A stretch of DNA of 7,456 nt, from positions 1 through 7,456 of the forward strand of contig JAPSJG010000183.1 in assembly GCA_031178305.1 (NCBI GenBank). The letters are read 5' to 3'. Under the pieces are notes generated by a model that saw nothing but the letters and a program-made list of their open reading frames with translations, was not told the DNA's origin and searched no databases. Below are positions 1 to 5,468 of the stretch, piece after piece (within the stretch, counting starts at the first letter, position 1; each line of letters begins with the position of its first letter). The DNA is from Sinorhizobium sp. GTDB lineage: Bacteria > Pseudomonadota > Alphaproteobacteria > Rhizobiales > Rhizobiaceae. The position numbers and the translations under genes were made by a program.

Positions 1-41
1 GATCGTGTAAATCGCAAGCGCTAATATCACGCATGCCTCTA

Positions 42-126
42 GCCCCATTGGCGGAATTGGTAGACGCGCTCGACTCAAAATCGAGTTCCGAAAGGAGTGC
101 TGGTTCGACTCCGGCATGGGGCACCA
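42..126 (+). tRNA. tRNA-Leu (anticodon CAA)
   Basis: A complete class II tRNA can be folded by eye. The acceptor stem GCCCCAT (42-48) pairs fully with ATGGGGC (116-122), with discriminator A123 and an encoded CCA at 124-126. The D stem is GCG/CGC (51-53/65-67). The anticodon stem CTCGA/TCGAG (69-73/81-85) encloses the loop CTCAAAA, so the anticodon at 76-78 is CAA, which reads UUG leucine codons. A long variable arm (86-98) with a GAAA loop and a T arm GCTGG/CCGGC around TTCGACT complete it. The long variable arm fits leucine. Its 3' half is the probable integration target of the element to the right, and integration has left the tRNA intact. Confidence 0.97.
100..126 (+). other. Putative att core: 3' end of tRNA-Leu
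   Basis: Tyrosine integrases commonly use the T arm and 3' end of a tRNA as att site, and the element brings its own copy of that end. Here an integrase gene lies about 950 bp inside a complete tRNA gene, with phage-type genes beyond it. The exact core boundaries are inferred. The matching repeat would lie at the far end of the element, outside this window, and no second copy was found within it. Confidence 0.6.
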
Positions 127-174
127 ACATTCAAAACATTCGTTGTTTTTTCTTGGTTTTTTGGCTGTTTTTGC

Positions 175-203
175 CCCACAATTTTCCATGGATAAAATGT
201 GGG
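175..203. repeat. Imperfect palindrome beside att site
   Basis: CCCACA-A-TTTT (175-185) is the reverse complement of AAAATGTGGG (194-203) except for one bulged A at 181. The 8-base loop contains the palindrome CCATGG (186-191). No T-run follows on either strand, so it does not look like an intrinsic terminator. A protein-binding site for recombination or regulation is the likelier reading, but this is inference. Confidence 0.45.
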
Positions 204-261
204 ACAAAAATGAGCCGCATTTGTTCCGCAGTTTTTGCTGAGCAGCTCCCGTTAGCGGGTT

Positions 262-276
262 TTGCGCTGAGCGCAA
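262..276. repeat. Short hairpin TTGCGC-TGA-GCGCAA
   Basis: A perfect 6-bp inverted repeat with a 3-base centre, in the untranslated region upstream of the 66-aa gene. It has operator-like symmetry and no following T-run. Its function is unknown. Confidence 0.3.
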
Positions 277-284
277 CGGAGATG

Positions 285-298
285 TGACATATTTGTCA
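285..298. promoter_or_regulatory. Inverted repeat TGACA-TATT-TGTCA, possible operator
   Basis: Two 5-bp arms face each other over a 4-bp AT spacer, about 170 bp upstream of the first gene of the toxin-like pair. Its symmetry suits a dimeric regulator, such as a toxin-antitoxin complex acting on its own promoter. No promoter was confidently placed next to it, so the role is a guess. Confidence 0.25.
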
Positions 299-358
299 TT
301 TTCCTTTCCTTGAATCTCATGTTAGGAAGCCTCATCTCTAGGATACGCAACCAATCCA

Positions 359-440
359 TGCGGGTTAACCAAATCAAAACACACTAGATGGAACCTACGA
401 CCAACGCCTACGTTGATCGAGTGCGGGTTCCGTGGTTAAC
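359..440. repeat. Direct repeat TGCGGGTT with GGTTAAC, upstream of the toxin-like pair
   Basis: TGCGGGTT occurs at 359-366 and again at 422-429, 63 bp apart. GGTTAAC occurs at 363-369, overlapping the first octamer, and again at 434-440, just after the second. The second copy ends 25 bp before the ATG at 466. The spacing is close to six helical turns, so a protein could contact both copies on one face. Chance occurrence cannot be excluded. Confidence 0.25.
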
Positions 441-465
441 TGACTGCACTTGGGAGAGACATGAC

Positions 466-666
466 ATGGCCAACGCCAAAAGAAAGCACGTTCACACCAG
501 AGCGCAGGCGGATGAATTCGACGGCTTCCCGAGGGGCGCCTTCGAATACGACGACGACGTGACTATCGAGGCAGTGGACTCGATGCGTAAGCGTGCACAG
601 GGTGTGATAGGCGCTGAGGAGTGGGTCGTTGTCGACGGATTCGGCTCTAACCACCCCGCAGCCTAA
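466..666 (+). CDS. Small protein upstream of a PemK/MazF-like gene, possible antitoxin
   Basis: A 66-aa protein of unrecognised family. It begins with a basic stretch (MANAKRKHVHTR), has an acidic patch at about residues 27-35 (EYDDDVTIE), and ends with a hydrophobic strand (EEWVVVDGF, 51-59). The ATG at 466 is preferred over the in-frame ATG at 388 because GGGAG (452-456) sits about 9 bases before it, while nothing like a ribosome binding site precedes 388. Its last 38 bases overlap the start of the next gene, so the two are probably translated together. Antitoxins often lie directly upstream of and overlap their toxin, which suggests that role by position only. No classical antitoxin DNA-binding motif (MazE, RHH, HTH) could be recognised. 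Alternatively it is an unrelated phage cargo protein. Confidence 0.6.
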   Translation: MANAKRKHVHTRAQADEFDGFPRGAFEYDDDVTIEAVDSMRKRAQGVIGAEEWVVVDGFGSNHPAA

Positions 667-1072
667 CTGGATTGATCAACCTCCTTCTGCCTTCGACATC
701 GTGGCCGGCTACTATCCGGAGACGAAGCCGAAGGCAGAGTTGCGTTTGCGACCTTGCCTAGTACTTGATGTGTTGAAAGGCGCGACCTCTGGAAAGCTGG
801 CGGTTCGTGTTGCCTATGGCACGAAGAACCTCAAATTCGTGCAGCGCAAGCGCATCGACCTCATCATTCAGCACCACGCCCACCTACGGGAGATTGGCCT
901 CCCGAGGGCCACAAGGTTTGTATTGGATCCCGAAGCCGTCATTGTCCTTCCATGGAGCACGGAGTATTTCGGCTGCTGGGACGGCTACCCTGATCCGATC
1001 ATTGGTAGGCTTACAGAAGATTACATCAAAGAATACGCCTACTGCATGATGATGCGCCATAATTTGGATTGA
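629..1072 (+). CDS. PemK/MazF-like toxin family protein
   Basis: A 147-aa protein. Residues 21-48 (FDIVAGYYP, then RLRPCLVLDV) match the N-terminal pattern of PemK/MazF toxins, in which GDIV-x-x-x-FP is followed by the conserved Arg-Pro and a hydrophobic strand. Another strand and AYGT follow at 58-65. Known members are ribosome-independent mRNA interferases. That this one is an active RNase is inferred: the usual PLTS-type motif is replaced by AYGT, and the C-terminal part (100-147) is longer than in typical 110-aa MazF. The start is TTG at 629, with GAGGAG (616-621) 7 bases upstream. In-frame stops at 605-610 exclude earlier starts. A rare TTG start inside the partner gene would keep expression low. 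It lies between the att site and the integrase, where it could stabilise the element. Confidence 0.65.
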   Translation: MSTDSALTTPQPNWIDQPPSAFDIVAGYYPETKPKAELRLRPCLVLDVLKGATSGKLAVRVAYGTKNLKFVQRKRIDLIIQHHAHLREIGLPRATRFVLDPEAVIVLPWSTEYFGCWDGYPDPIIGRLTEDYIKEYAYCMMMRHNLD

Positions 1073-1075
1073 AGA

Positions 1076-2164
1076 TTACCCCGGTACGAGCTTGTGCATT
1101 GCGCCCGCCGCCATCTGCTTTCGACGCGCTTTCTTCGTGTAAGTGGTGGTCTGGTTCTTCGTCGTCCAGCCGAAAATTGCCATCAGCTCTTCGTCGGTCG
1201 CGCCGTTCTCGGCGGCGATCGTGGCGCCGGCCTTGCGTAGGCCGTGGGTGCTGCAATGGAAGAGCTCTGCCTGGTCGCACCAGTCGCGCATCTTGTTGCC
1301 GAGGCCGTTGACCGTGAAGGGCTTGTTGAACTCCGTCACGAGGAATGTCAGGTTGCCCGTCTGGCTTTCATCGATCGTCTTTAGCAGCTCCGGCAGCACC
1401 GGGATCTCGACCGTCACGCCGCTTGACTTCCTCGTCTTCTCGGGGCGAATGGTCAGAATGCCGTTGCGGATGTGCTGACGGCCGAGGATCGCAAGGCTGC
1501 TGAGGCGCAGGCCGGTATAGAGCGCCAGGTGGAGCATTAGGCGCGCCTTCGATCCTGCCGGGTGCTTCGCCTCGAATTGCCGTACCTCGTCGACAGTCCA
1601 CGTATGAAAACCGTCACCGGAGTAAAGCAGCTTGATCTTCGCTGCGGGGTTAATGGAAGCCAGATCGCTTTCGACGGCCCATGAGAACATAGCGGATATT
1701 GCCCGCTTCACATCGTTCCGAGCGCCCGGTTTCTCGCGGATGGCATCGCGAATCTCCACGACATGCCGCTTGCGCATGTCGGCATAAGGCAGGTCGCCGC
1801 AGCGGGCCTTCCCGAACTTGTAATCGCACACCTGTTCGAGGATCTCCGACCGGCGCTTCATAAGGGTGGCATTCGCGGTGTTTGCACGAGCCTTGTATTC
1901 CTTCAGGAGCCAATCCACCGAGCCGTCGGCCGGTTGCCTCTTCAGCGCTGGCGTCGCCGGCTTCTCCTCCTGGCCAGCAGGAATATAAGGAATGCCGAGG
2001 CGTGCGCAGGCTACTTCCTTGTCGAATTCGACAGTGCCCGGCGTCTCCTTGAGGCGTACCTTCTTCTTCCCGGGCGCGCGGAAATAATATCGCGGCTCCC
2101 GCGTGCGGAAGTCGCGATCGAGGCTCACGCCCTTAGGCAGTTTGTGATCAACCCTTTTTGGCAT
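1076..2164 (-). CDS. int: Phage-type tyrosine recombinase / integrase
   Basis: A 362-aa site-specific recombinase that would integrate the element at the tRNA-Leu end about 950 bp away. All catalytic positions are visible: Arg220 in LALYTGLR, Lys243 in the beta-hairpin (PEKTRK), His307-x-x-Arg310 (HGLR), Trp333 in FGW (the His/Trp position) and nucleophile Tyr342 in TTTYTKKA. The N-terminus (1-60) has an arm-binding-like basic region (RYYFRAPGKKKVRL), and a core-binding domain spans about 82-180. The ATG at 2164 is chosen because the protein then begins like its relatives (MPKRVDHKLPKGV). An in-frame ATG at 2176 is possible, and a longer reading to 2260 would lie deep in the upstream gene. 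It overlaps the HTH gene by 17 bp, so it is probably coupled to it. Its stop is 3 bp from that of the convergent toxin-like gene. Confidence 0.95.
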   Translation of the reverse strand: MPKRVDHKLPKGVSLDRDFRTREPRYYFRAPGKKKVRLKETPGTVEFDKEVACARLGIPYIPAGQEEKPATPALKRQPADGSVDWLLKEYKARANTANATLMKRRSEILEQVCDYKFGKARCGDLPYADMRKRHVVEIRDAIREKPGARNDVKRAISAMFSWAVESDLASINPAAKIKLLYSGDGFHTWTVDEVRQFEAKHPAGSKARLMLHLALYTGLRLSSLAILGRQHIRNGILTIRPEKTRKSSGVTVEIPVLPELLKTIDESQTGNLTFLVTEFNKPFTVNGLGNKMRDWCDQAELFHCSTHGLRKAGATIAAENGATDEELMAIFGWTTKNQTTTYTKKARRKQMAAGAMHKLVPG

Positions 2165-2459
2165 TGTCGAAAGCATTGCCTTGCGGTTGTGTTTCGTCAA
2201 GATCGCTCGCGGTCTCGACCTTATGTGGCAGCGCGCGGAAGCTTGCCCATAGCTCGTCAATGTCCCAGATGTTCCGGCCTCTGAGCACGCGCGGCTGCGG
2301 CATGGTGCCGGCCTCGACTGCGCTATCGAACAGTGACGGGCTGATGCTCAACAGGGCGGCGGCCTGCTCACGCGTGACGCCGAAGGGCTGCAGCGATGTG
2401 GGCAGGATGGCCGATCGGCGGACAGAGCGTTCGCTCTCATTCGTCGCAAGCGTTCTCAT
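2148..2459 (-). CDS. Excisionase-like helix-turn-helix protein
   Basis: A 103-aa protein with a winged-HTH segment at about residues 26-72: FGVTREQAAALLSISPSLFD forms the helix-turn-helix, followed by a wing-like turn (PQPRVLRGRNIWDIDEL). This is the AlpA/MerR-type fold used by phage excisionases and AlpA regulators. Its position immediately before int, overlapping it by 17 bp, supports a role as recombination directionality factor or int regulator. The ATG at 2459 overlaps the HNH gene stop as ATGA, with AGAGG 7 bases upstream. A longer reading to 2657 has unlikely composition and was dropped. The acidic, Asn-rich tail (81-100) has no recognised function. Excisionase is inferred; a transcriptional regulator is equally possible. 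Confidence 0.8.
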   Translation of the reverse strand: MRTLATNESERSVRRSAILPTSLQPFGVTREQAAALLSISPSLFDSAVEAGTMPQPRVLRGRNIWDIDELWASFRALPHKVETASDLDETQPQGNAFDNAKKG

Positions 2460-2827
2460 TGCAGTACCTCTTCGCATTCCAACCTCGGCCCGCCGTTGTG
2501 GCCGATCATGCCGCGCTTCGCCTGCTCGCGGCGCTTGGCGTTTTCCTTGCGGGTGACCATCTCGACGTGATCCTTTTCCGGCCGCACGCAAAGGCGATTG
2601 CGGCAGGCATGGTCGAGTTCTTTTTTCCCGGGGATATAGCCATGCTCGTTGGTCCACATGGCGATGTGGACTGCGACCGTCTGGCCATCGAGAGACATGC
2701 GGGGGTAGCCCTTGCCTCGACCGTTCTTACCTGAATCAGGGCCGGTCCACTCCCAGCAGCCTGTTACCGGATCGATGCGGACCCGGGACATGATCTTTGC
2801 GCGGATGCGATCACGACGGCTGCTCAT
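2456..2827 (-). CDS. HNH endonuclease-like protein with IGHN tail
   Basis: A 123-aa protein. CWEWTG (24-29) leads into a beta-beta-alpha-metal core: VAVHIAMW, then LDHACRNRLCVRP (71-83, with His73, Cys75, Cys80), His87 in DHVEMVT and Asn96 in RKEN. This matches small phage HNH nucleases of the H-x-C...C-x-x-P-x-H-L type. Here the usual NPEHL is replaced by RPEKDH, a one- to two-residue insertion before the second His, so activity is plausible but not assured. The last 20 residues carry MIGHNGGPRLE, a peptide I know from many otherwise unrelated alphaproteobacterial phage proteins. The start at 2827 overlaps the upstream stop as ATGA, with GGAGG 8 bases before it. Such genes may be homing-type or packaging-linked nucleases; position alone does not tell. 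Confidence 0.88.
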   Translation of the reverse strand: MSSRRDRIRAKIMSRVRIDPVTGCWEWTGPDSGKNGRGKGYPRMSLDGQTVAVHIAMWTNEHGYIPGKKELDHACRNRLCVRPEKDHVEMVTRKENAKRREQAKRGMIGHNGGPRLECEEVLQ

Positions 2828-3363
2828 CCTCGGCGCCTCCAGGCATCAAAGGCATTGCGCAGCTCCTGCCAGCGGGCAGCTGCGGCCGCGTCATCGTTCA
2901 GCTCGCTGCGCGAGCGGATGTTCAGGATCGAGCGGACCTTTGTCGCAGCGCGATCGTCGGTGAGGGGCTTCGCCAGGCCGTGGCACTCCTCGAGGAAGAC
3001 CTTGAACGCCGGCTCGGCGCATTTCATTGCGCACTCGGCGGCGTAGTCCTTGGGCTCGCGCCGCTGCTGCTGGGGCGCGTGGCGGCGCAGCTCGGCGCGC
3101 AGCGCTCGAAAGCGGCCGGCGAGCGCGTCATAGGTTTCAAGCAGCCAGATCAGGTCGCCGGGGGCGCTCAGAACCAATTCGCTCTCACCGATCGGTGCCT
3201 CGTCGGAGATTGTTGCCACGAGGAAATTGCCTTCCCCGGTTCCCGCCGTCAGGCAGAGCTTGCCGCCATCGGAGTGGATGCCCCAATCGCGTGCGGCGAG
3301 CTCGATCCGGTTGCGGATCGCGTTCATGCGCTTCTGCTGCGGTGAGAGGTCGGGCTGGTTCAC
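2824..3363 (-). CDS. Two-part hypothetical phage protein
   Basis: A 179-aa protein starting with GTG at 3363, which overlaps the DUF4326 stop as GTGA. GAGG lies 7 bases upstream. The N-terminal part (about 16-92) has a helix, two strands (LCLTAG, NFLVATI), then APGDLIWLLETYDALAGRFRAL. This resembles the layout of Ea22-like and related phage proteins, whose xxAPxDLxxLLxE helix leads into a coiled coil. A Gln/Arg-rich linker (97-104) joins it to a C-terminal helical part (105-177: CAEPAFKVFLEE, LTDDRAATKVRSIL, AAARWQELRNAFDAWRR). I recognise this as a recurrent phage tail-end module without known function. The overall role is unknown. A longer ATG start at 3441 would put 78 bases inside the DUF4326 gene and is rejected. 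Confidence 0.8.
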   Translation of the reverse strand: MNQPDLSPQQKRMNAIRNRIELAARDWGIHSDGGKLCLTAGTGEGNFLVATISDEAPIGESELVLSAPGDLIWLLETYDALAGRFRALRAELRRHAPQQQRREPKDYAAECAMKCAEPAFKVFLEECHGLAKPLTDDRAATKVRSILNIRSRSELNDDAAAAARWQELRNAFDAWRRRG

Positions 3364-3734
3364 TTTGCGACCTCGTCGCAGATCGGGCGGTTGGCGACTT
3401 CGATAAGAACGTCGGCATGGCAGGGTGCGCCTGGCTTGCACCAGCAGGCTAGGTTCTTACCGCGCAGCTCGTCGACATTCTCGGCAACAAAGCGGCGCGC
3501 GCGCTCCAGTGCCGCTATATCGGGATCGGCGCCGTCGCGTAGGAACCCGGCAAGCAGCGCCTTGTAGAGATCGACGCAATAGGTTGCATCGCCGTCCTTG
3601 CCGACGATGAACGGATTGCCCCATGGGCCCGGCCTGCCGACGTGGACGGCTTCGAGGCCGTTGATCGCAGTCGAAGTCTCCTGCAGGTTAAAGCCTGCGC
3701 CACGAGATAGCTGGAGGCGCACTGGCTTAATCAT
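3360..3734 (-). CDS. DUF4326 domain protein
   Basis: A 124-aa protein covering nearly the whole DUF4326 family. The N-terminal basic strand (PVRLQLSRG) and VHVGRPGPWGNPF (30-42) match the family's VGRPxxWGNPF signature. The C-terminal block LRGKNLACWCKPGAPCHADV (90-109) carries Cys97, Cys99, Cys105 and His106, which could bind metal or serve in catalysis. The family is common in phages and its biochemical function is not established to my knowledge. The ATG at 3734 is chosen over 3749 because it overlaps the stop of the 55-aa gene as ATGA. The GTG start of the next gene overlaps its own stop. It is co-translated with the DUF5131 gene two positions upstream, which suggests a shared task, but this is inference. 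Confidence 0.9.
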   Translation of the reverse strand: MIKPVRLQLSRGAGFNLQETSTAINGLEAVHVGRPGPWGNPFIVGKDGDATYCVDLYKALLAGFLRDGADPDIAALERARRFVAENVDELRGKNLACWCKPGAPCHADVLIEVANRPICDEVAK

Positions 3735-3898
3735 CGGCGGGCCTGCCATATGCGCGTGTTGATCAGGAACTCATGGAAGTCCCAGCGGTAGCCAGCATCC
3801 CGAAAAGAGCGGAAGGCCTTATACGTGGCTTTGGCCCGTGTCTCCGCTTCGACGCGCTCGTCCATGAAGCCGTAGACCGCAACAACAAAGGTTTTCAT
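3731..3898 (-). CDS. Small hypothetical protein between DUF5131 and DUF4326 genes
   Basis: A 55-aa reading frame that is easily missed because of its size. It starts MKTFVVAVYGFMDERVEAET and continues through an Ala/Lys/Arg helix (KATYKAFRSFRDAGY, 24-38) to WDFHEFLINTRIW and ends QARR. A strand-helix-helix layout seems likely. Support is strong: the ATG at 3898 overlaps the DUF5131 stop as ATGA, GGAGG lies 7 bases upstream, its TGA overlaps the DUF4326 start as ATGA, and it exactly fills the only gap between those two genes. The pattern of a short VxVYG strand followed by an Ala-rich helix and AGYxxxFxEFL resembles small phage proteins of unknown role. No function is claimed. Confidence 0.82.
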   Translation of the reverse strand: MKTFVVAVYGFMDERVEAETRAKATYKAFRSFRDAGYRWDFHEFLINTRIWQARR

Positions 3899-5016
3899 CG
3901 CGGCACCTCCGGGAAGCCGTTGTGCTCGATGCCGTCGAGGAGGCGGCCGGCGAATTTCTTTCCGACGCGCGAGACCGTGTCATCGTCGATGTCATCGCAC
4001 CACATTGGCCGATATGGCTCTCCCCAGTGGTCGTCTTCCCAGTCGCGATGATCAATCCGGCTGATCTCCGGGTCGTCCGGTATCGTCCAACCGTCGACGG
4101 CGCCAACCTGCGGCACCCACTCGCCCCACTGCTTAAACAGGAACGGCACGCCGGCTGCGGCGCAGTGGTCGCGGAGCGAGCGCGCCCAATCGGGATGCAT
4201 CGGCCGCGCGCCGGGGCCGCTCTCGCCGCCGGCGACAACCCAGTCGAGTCGGCTGTAGCCGCTGAAGGCCAGAGGATCTTCGTCCGTCGGTTTGGCCGCC
4301 GCTTCGTCGTGAAACCATCCCATCCGATCTGTTGTGAGCGCATCGAACCACCAAGGGCCGGAGCCGGCATTCGGCTGGTGAATGCACGTTAGATCAAGCG
4401 GACCGAGCAGCGGCTCGGCGCTGATCCAACGGACGGCGGCGGGGGTGTCGAGCAGGATCGGGATGCGCTCCTCGGCGCGTTTCTGATCCTCGACCGAGAC
4501 GCCGAGCCAGACGTTTGGGAGCGGCTTGGCAATGGCTTCGTAGGCGGTCTCATAATGATCCGGCAGATTGCCGCCCCGCACCAGTGCGCCATATCCGGCG
4601 ATGAAGCTCCTTCGAGAGGGCATGCCGAGCATGTATTCGCGCATGCGCTCCGGCCGCTTTGTCAGCACCTGGAATGTGTGCTGCGGCGCCAGCGCCATGA
4701 CCGCGAAAACATGATCGATCCAGACCTGGTCAACGCCCTCGGCGAAAAGATCGCCATGGGCGCAGACGAAGATCATGCGCGGCGTCGTCCAGCGCAGCGG
4801 CTGATCGAGCCATTGGCGGTTGAAGCGCATCTCGCCGGTCCAGACCGGGCCAGCCTTTGTGTCCTTCGTTAGGCCCTTGCGGCTCGGATGGTTCTTGAGC
4901 CGCGTGCCTGCGAGCTTCATCGCGTAGCAGTTGGTGCAGCCCGGGGAGACGACGGCGCAGCCGGTGATCGGGTTCCAGGTGGCGTCCGTCCATTCGATCT
5001 TGGTGCCGTCAGCCAT
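3895..5016 (-). CDS. DUF5131 / phage Gp37-Gp68 family protein (three-Cys motif)
   Basis: A 373-aa full-length member. TWNPITGCAVVSPGCTNCYA (13-32) holds Cys20, Cys27 and Cys30 in the C-x6-C-x2-C arrangement typical of the family. Further family blocks follow in order: MIFVCAHGDLF (81-91), VLTKRPERM (117-125), VWLGVSVED (169-177), ISAEPLLGPLDL (198-209), VVAGGESGPGARP (260-272), FLFKQWGEW (292-300) and GKKFAGRLLDG (352-362). The family is viewed as radical-SAM-like, with the cysteines as possible Fe-S ligands, but no reaction is established that I can cite. Residues 211-250 look like a local insertion rich in Trp, Asp and Ala. The ATG at 5016 has GGAG 7 bases upstream and overlaps the 56-aa gene by 8 bp. 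No TcmP-type partner is visible nearby; the coupled neighbours are the 55-aa and DUF4326 genes. Confidence 0.93.
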   Translation of the reverse strand: MADGTKIEWTDATWNPITGCAVVSPGCTNCYAMKLAGTRLKNHPSRKGLTKDTKAGPVWTGEMRFNRQWLDQPLRWTTPRMIFVCAHGDLFAEGVDQVWIDHVFAVMALAPQHTFQVLTKRPERMREYMLGMPSRRSFIAGYGALVRGGNLPDHYETAYEAIAKPLPNVWLGVSVEDQKRAEERIPILLDTPAAVRWISAEPLLGPLDLTCIHQPNAGSGPWWFDALTTDRMGWFHDEAAAKPTDEDPLAFSGYSRLDWVVAGGESGPGARPMHPDWARSLRDHCAAAGVPFLFKQWGEWVPQVGAVDGWTIPDDPEISRIDHRDWEDDHWGEPYRPMWCDDIDDDTVSRVGKKFAGRLLDGIEHNGFPEVPR

Positions 5017-5179
5017 TGGCCTTCTCCCGGATGATCTTGACCTTGCGGATGGCGCCGGCGGGGACGCCGCGGCGGGTGGCGGCGAGCTGGCGCGCGGATT
5101 CGGCGTCGCTCGCTTCGAGATCGAGCGGGGCGATCTCCGGATCTTCGAAATGGATGCGGAAGGGCAGGAGCTTAGGCAT
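5009..5179 (-). CDS. Small hypothetical protein
   Basis: A 56-aa protein, MPKLLPFRIHFEDPEIAPLD then a helix (LEASDAESARQLAATRR) and a basic C-terminal strand (GAIRKVKIIREKANG). The first half is acidic and the end basic. The pattern of an N-terminal strand, a helix and a terminal IRKVKII strand suggests a compact small domain. The ATG at 5179 has GGAG 7 bases upstream and overlaps the preceding stop by 8 bp. Its own stop overlaps the DUF5131 start by 8 bp, so all three are probably coupled. The family is not recognised. A longer reading to 5254 would lie wholly inside the upstream gene. Confidence 0.78.
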   Translation of the reverse strand: MPKLLPFRIHFEDPEIAPLDLEASDAESARQLAATRRGVPAGAIRKVKIIREKANG

Positions 5180-5468
5180 TGAGATGCTCCGTGGTGAAGC
5201 CGGCCTCGGCATTGACAGACTCGACGATGAAGAGCGCGATCGCCAGCACTTCATCGTCGGGACGCTCGTTGTTCACGTCGACGGTGAAGACATCGCAGCC
5301 GTGGCGATCAAGCACGACGCCGACATCCGTTTCGGAAAGGCGCAGCGGCAGCTCGACGTTCTGATCGAGGAATGCTGTGCGGATGGTCCGATGACTGACG
5401 GGCTGCGGATTGGCGGCTGCCGCGTTGAAGGCGTTGATCGCGGCGCGGTGAGTGGAGCCGATGCTCAT
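5172..5468 (-). CDS. Hypothetical protein
   Basis: A 98-aa protein. It opens with an Ala/Asn-rich helix (RAAINAFNAAAANP), continues with a hydrophobic strand (ETDVGVVLDRHGCDVFTVDV, 46-65), and ends in an Ile/Ala-rich helix (DDEVLAIALFIVESVNAEAG). No catalytic motif is apparent. The ATG at 5468 overlaps the upstream stop as ATGA, with AAGGAG 8 bases before it. Its TAA at 5172-5174 lies 8 bp inside the next gene. The family is not recognised, and neither signal peptide nor membrane segment is convincing; the last helix is hydrophobic but short. Probably a cytosolic accessory phage protein. Confidence 0.75.
   Translation of the reverse strand: MSIGSTHRAAINAFNAAAANPQPVSHRTIRTAFLDQNVELPLRLSETDVGVVLDRHGCDVFTVDVNNERPDDEVLAIALFIVESVNAEAGFTTEHLNA

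Larger units (their letters stand above)
127..465. other. Non-coding att-proximal region
   Basis: No convincing gene was found here. An open frame runs over the tRNA from 33, and another starts at ATG 388, but neither has a ribosome binding site or protein-like composition. The stretch is AT-richer than the operon to the right. It contains three T-tracts (146-151, 157-162, 168-172) about one helical turn apart, an imperfect palindrome at 175-203, inverted repeats at 262-276 and 285-298, the 8-bp palindrome GGTTAACC at 363-370, and the repeated octamer TGCGGGTT (359-366 and 422-429). It probably holds integrase arm sites and the promoter of the downstream pair, but no clear -35/-10 pair could be assigned. 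Confidence 0.5.

Noticed and set aside
175..203. Terminator for tRNA-Leu
   Set aside because: The stem is reasonable but no T-run follows it on either strand; the T-tracts lie before it, not after.
33..287. 84-codon open frame on the plus strand
   Set aside because: It runs straight through the tRNA-Leu gene and the AT-rich leader; no ribosome binding site and no protein-like composition.
388..465. Upstream ATG that would lengthen the 66-aa protein to 92 aa
   Set aside because: No Shine-Dalgarno sequence precedes 388, whereas GGGAG is well placed for ATG 466.
3027..3452. 141-codon open frame on the plus strand
   Set aside because: Arg/Ala/Gly-rich shadow opposite the 179-aa and DUF4326 genes, whose family match and start overlaps are clear.
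4133..4592. Alternative minus-strand frames inside the DUF5131 gene
   Set aside because: The DUF5131 frame is uninterrupted with family motifs throughout; the others are Arg/Pro/Ser-rich shadows.
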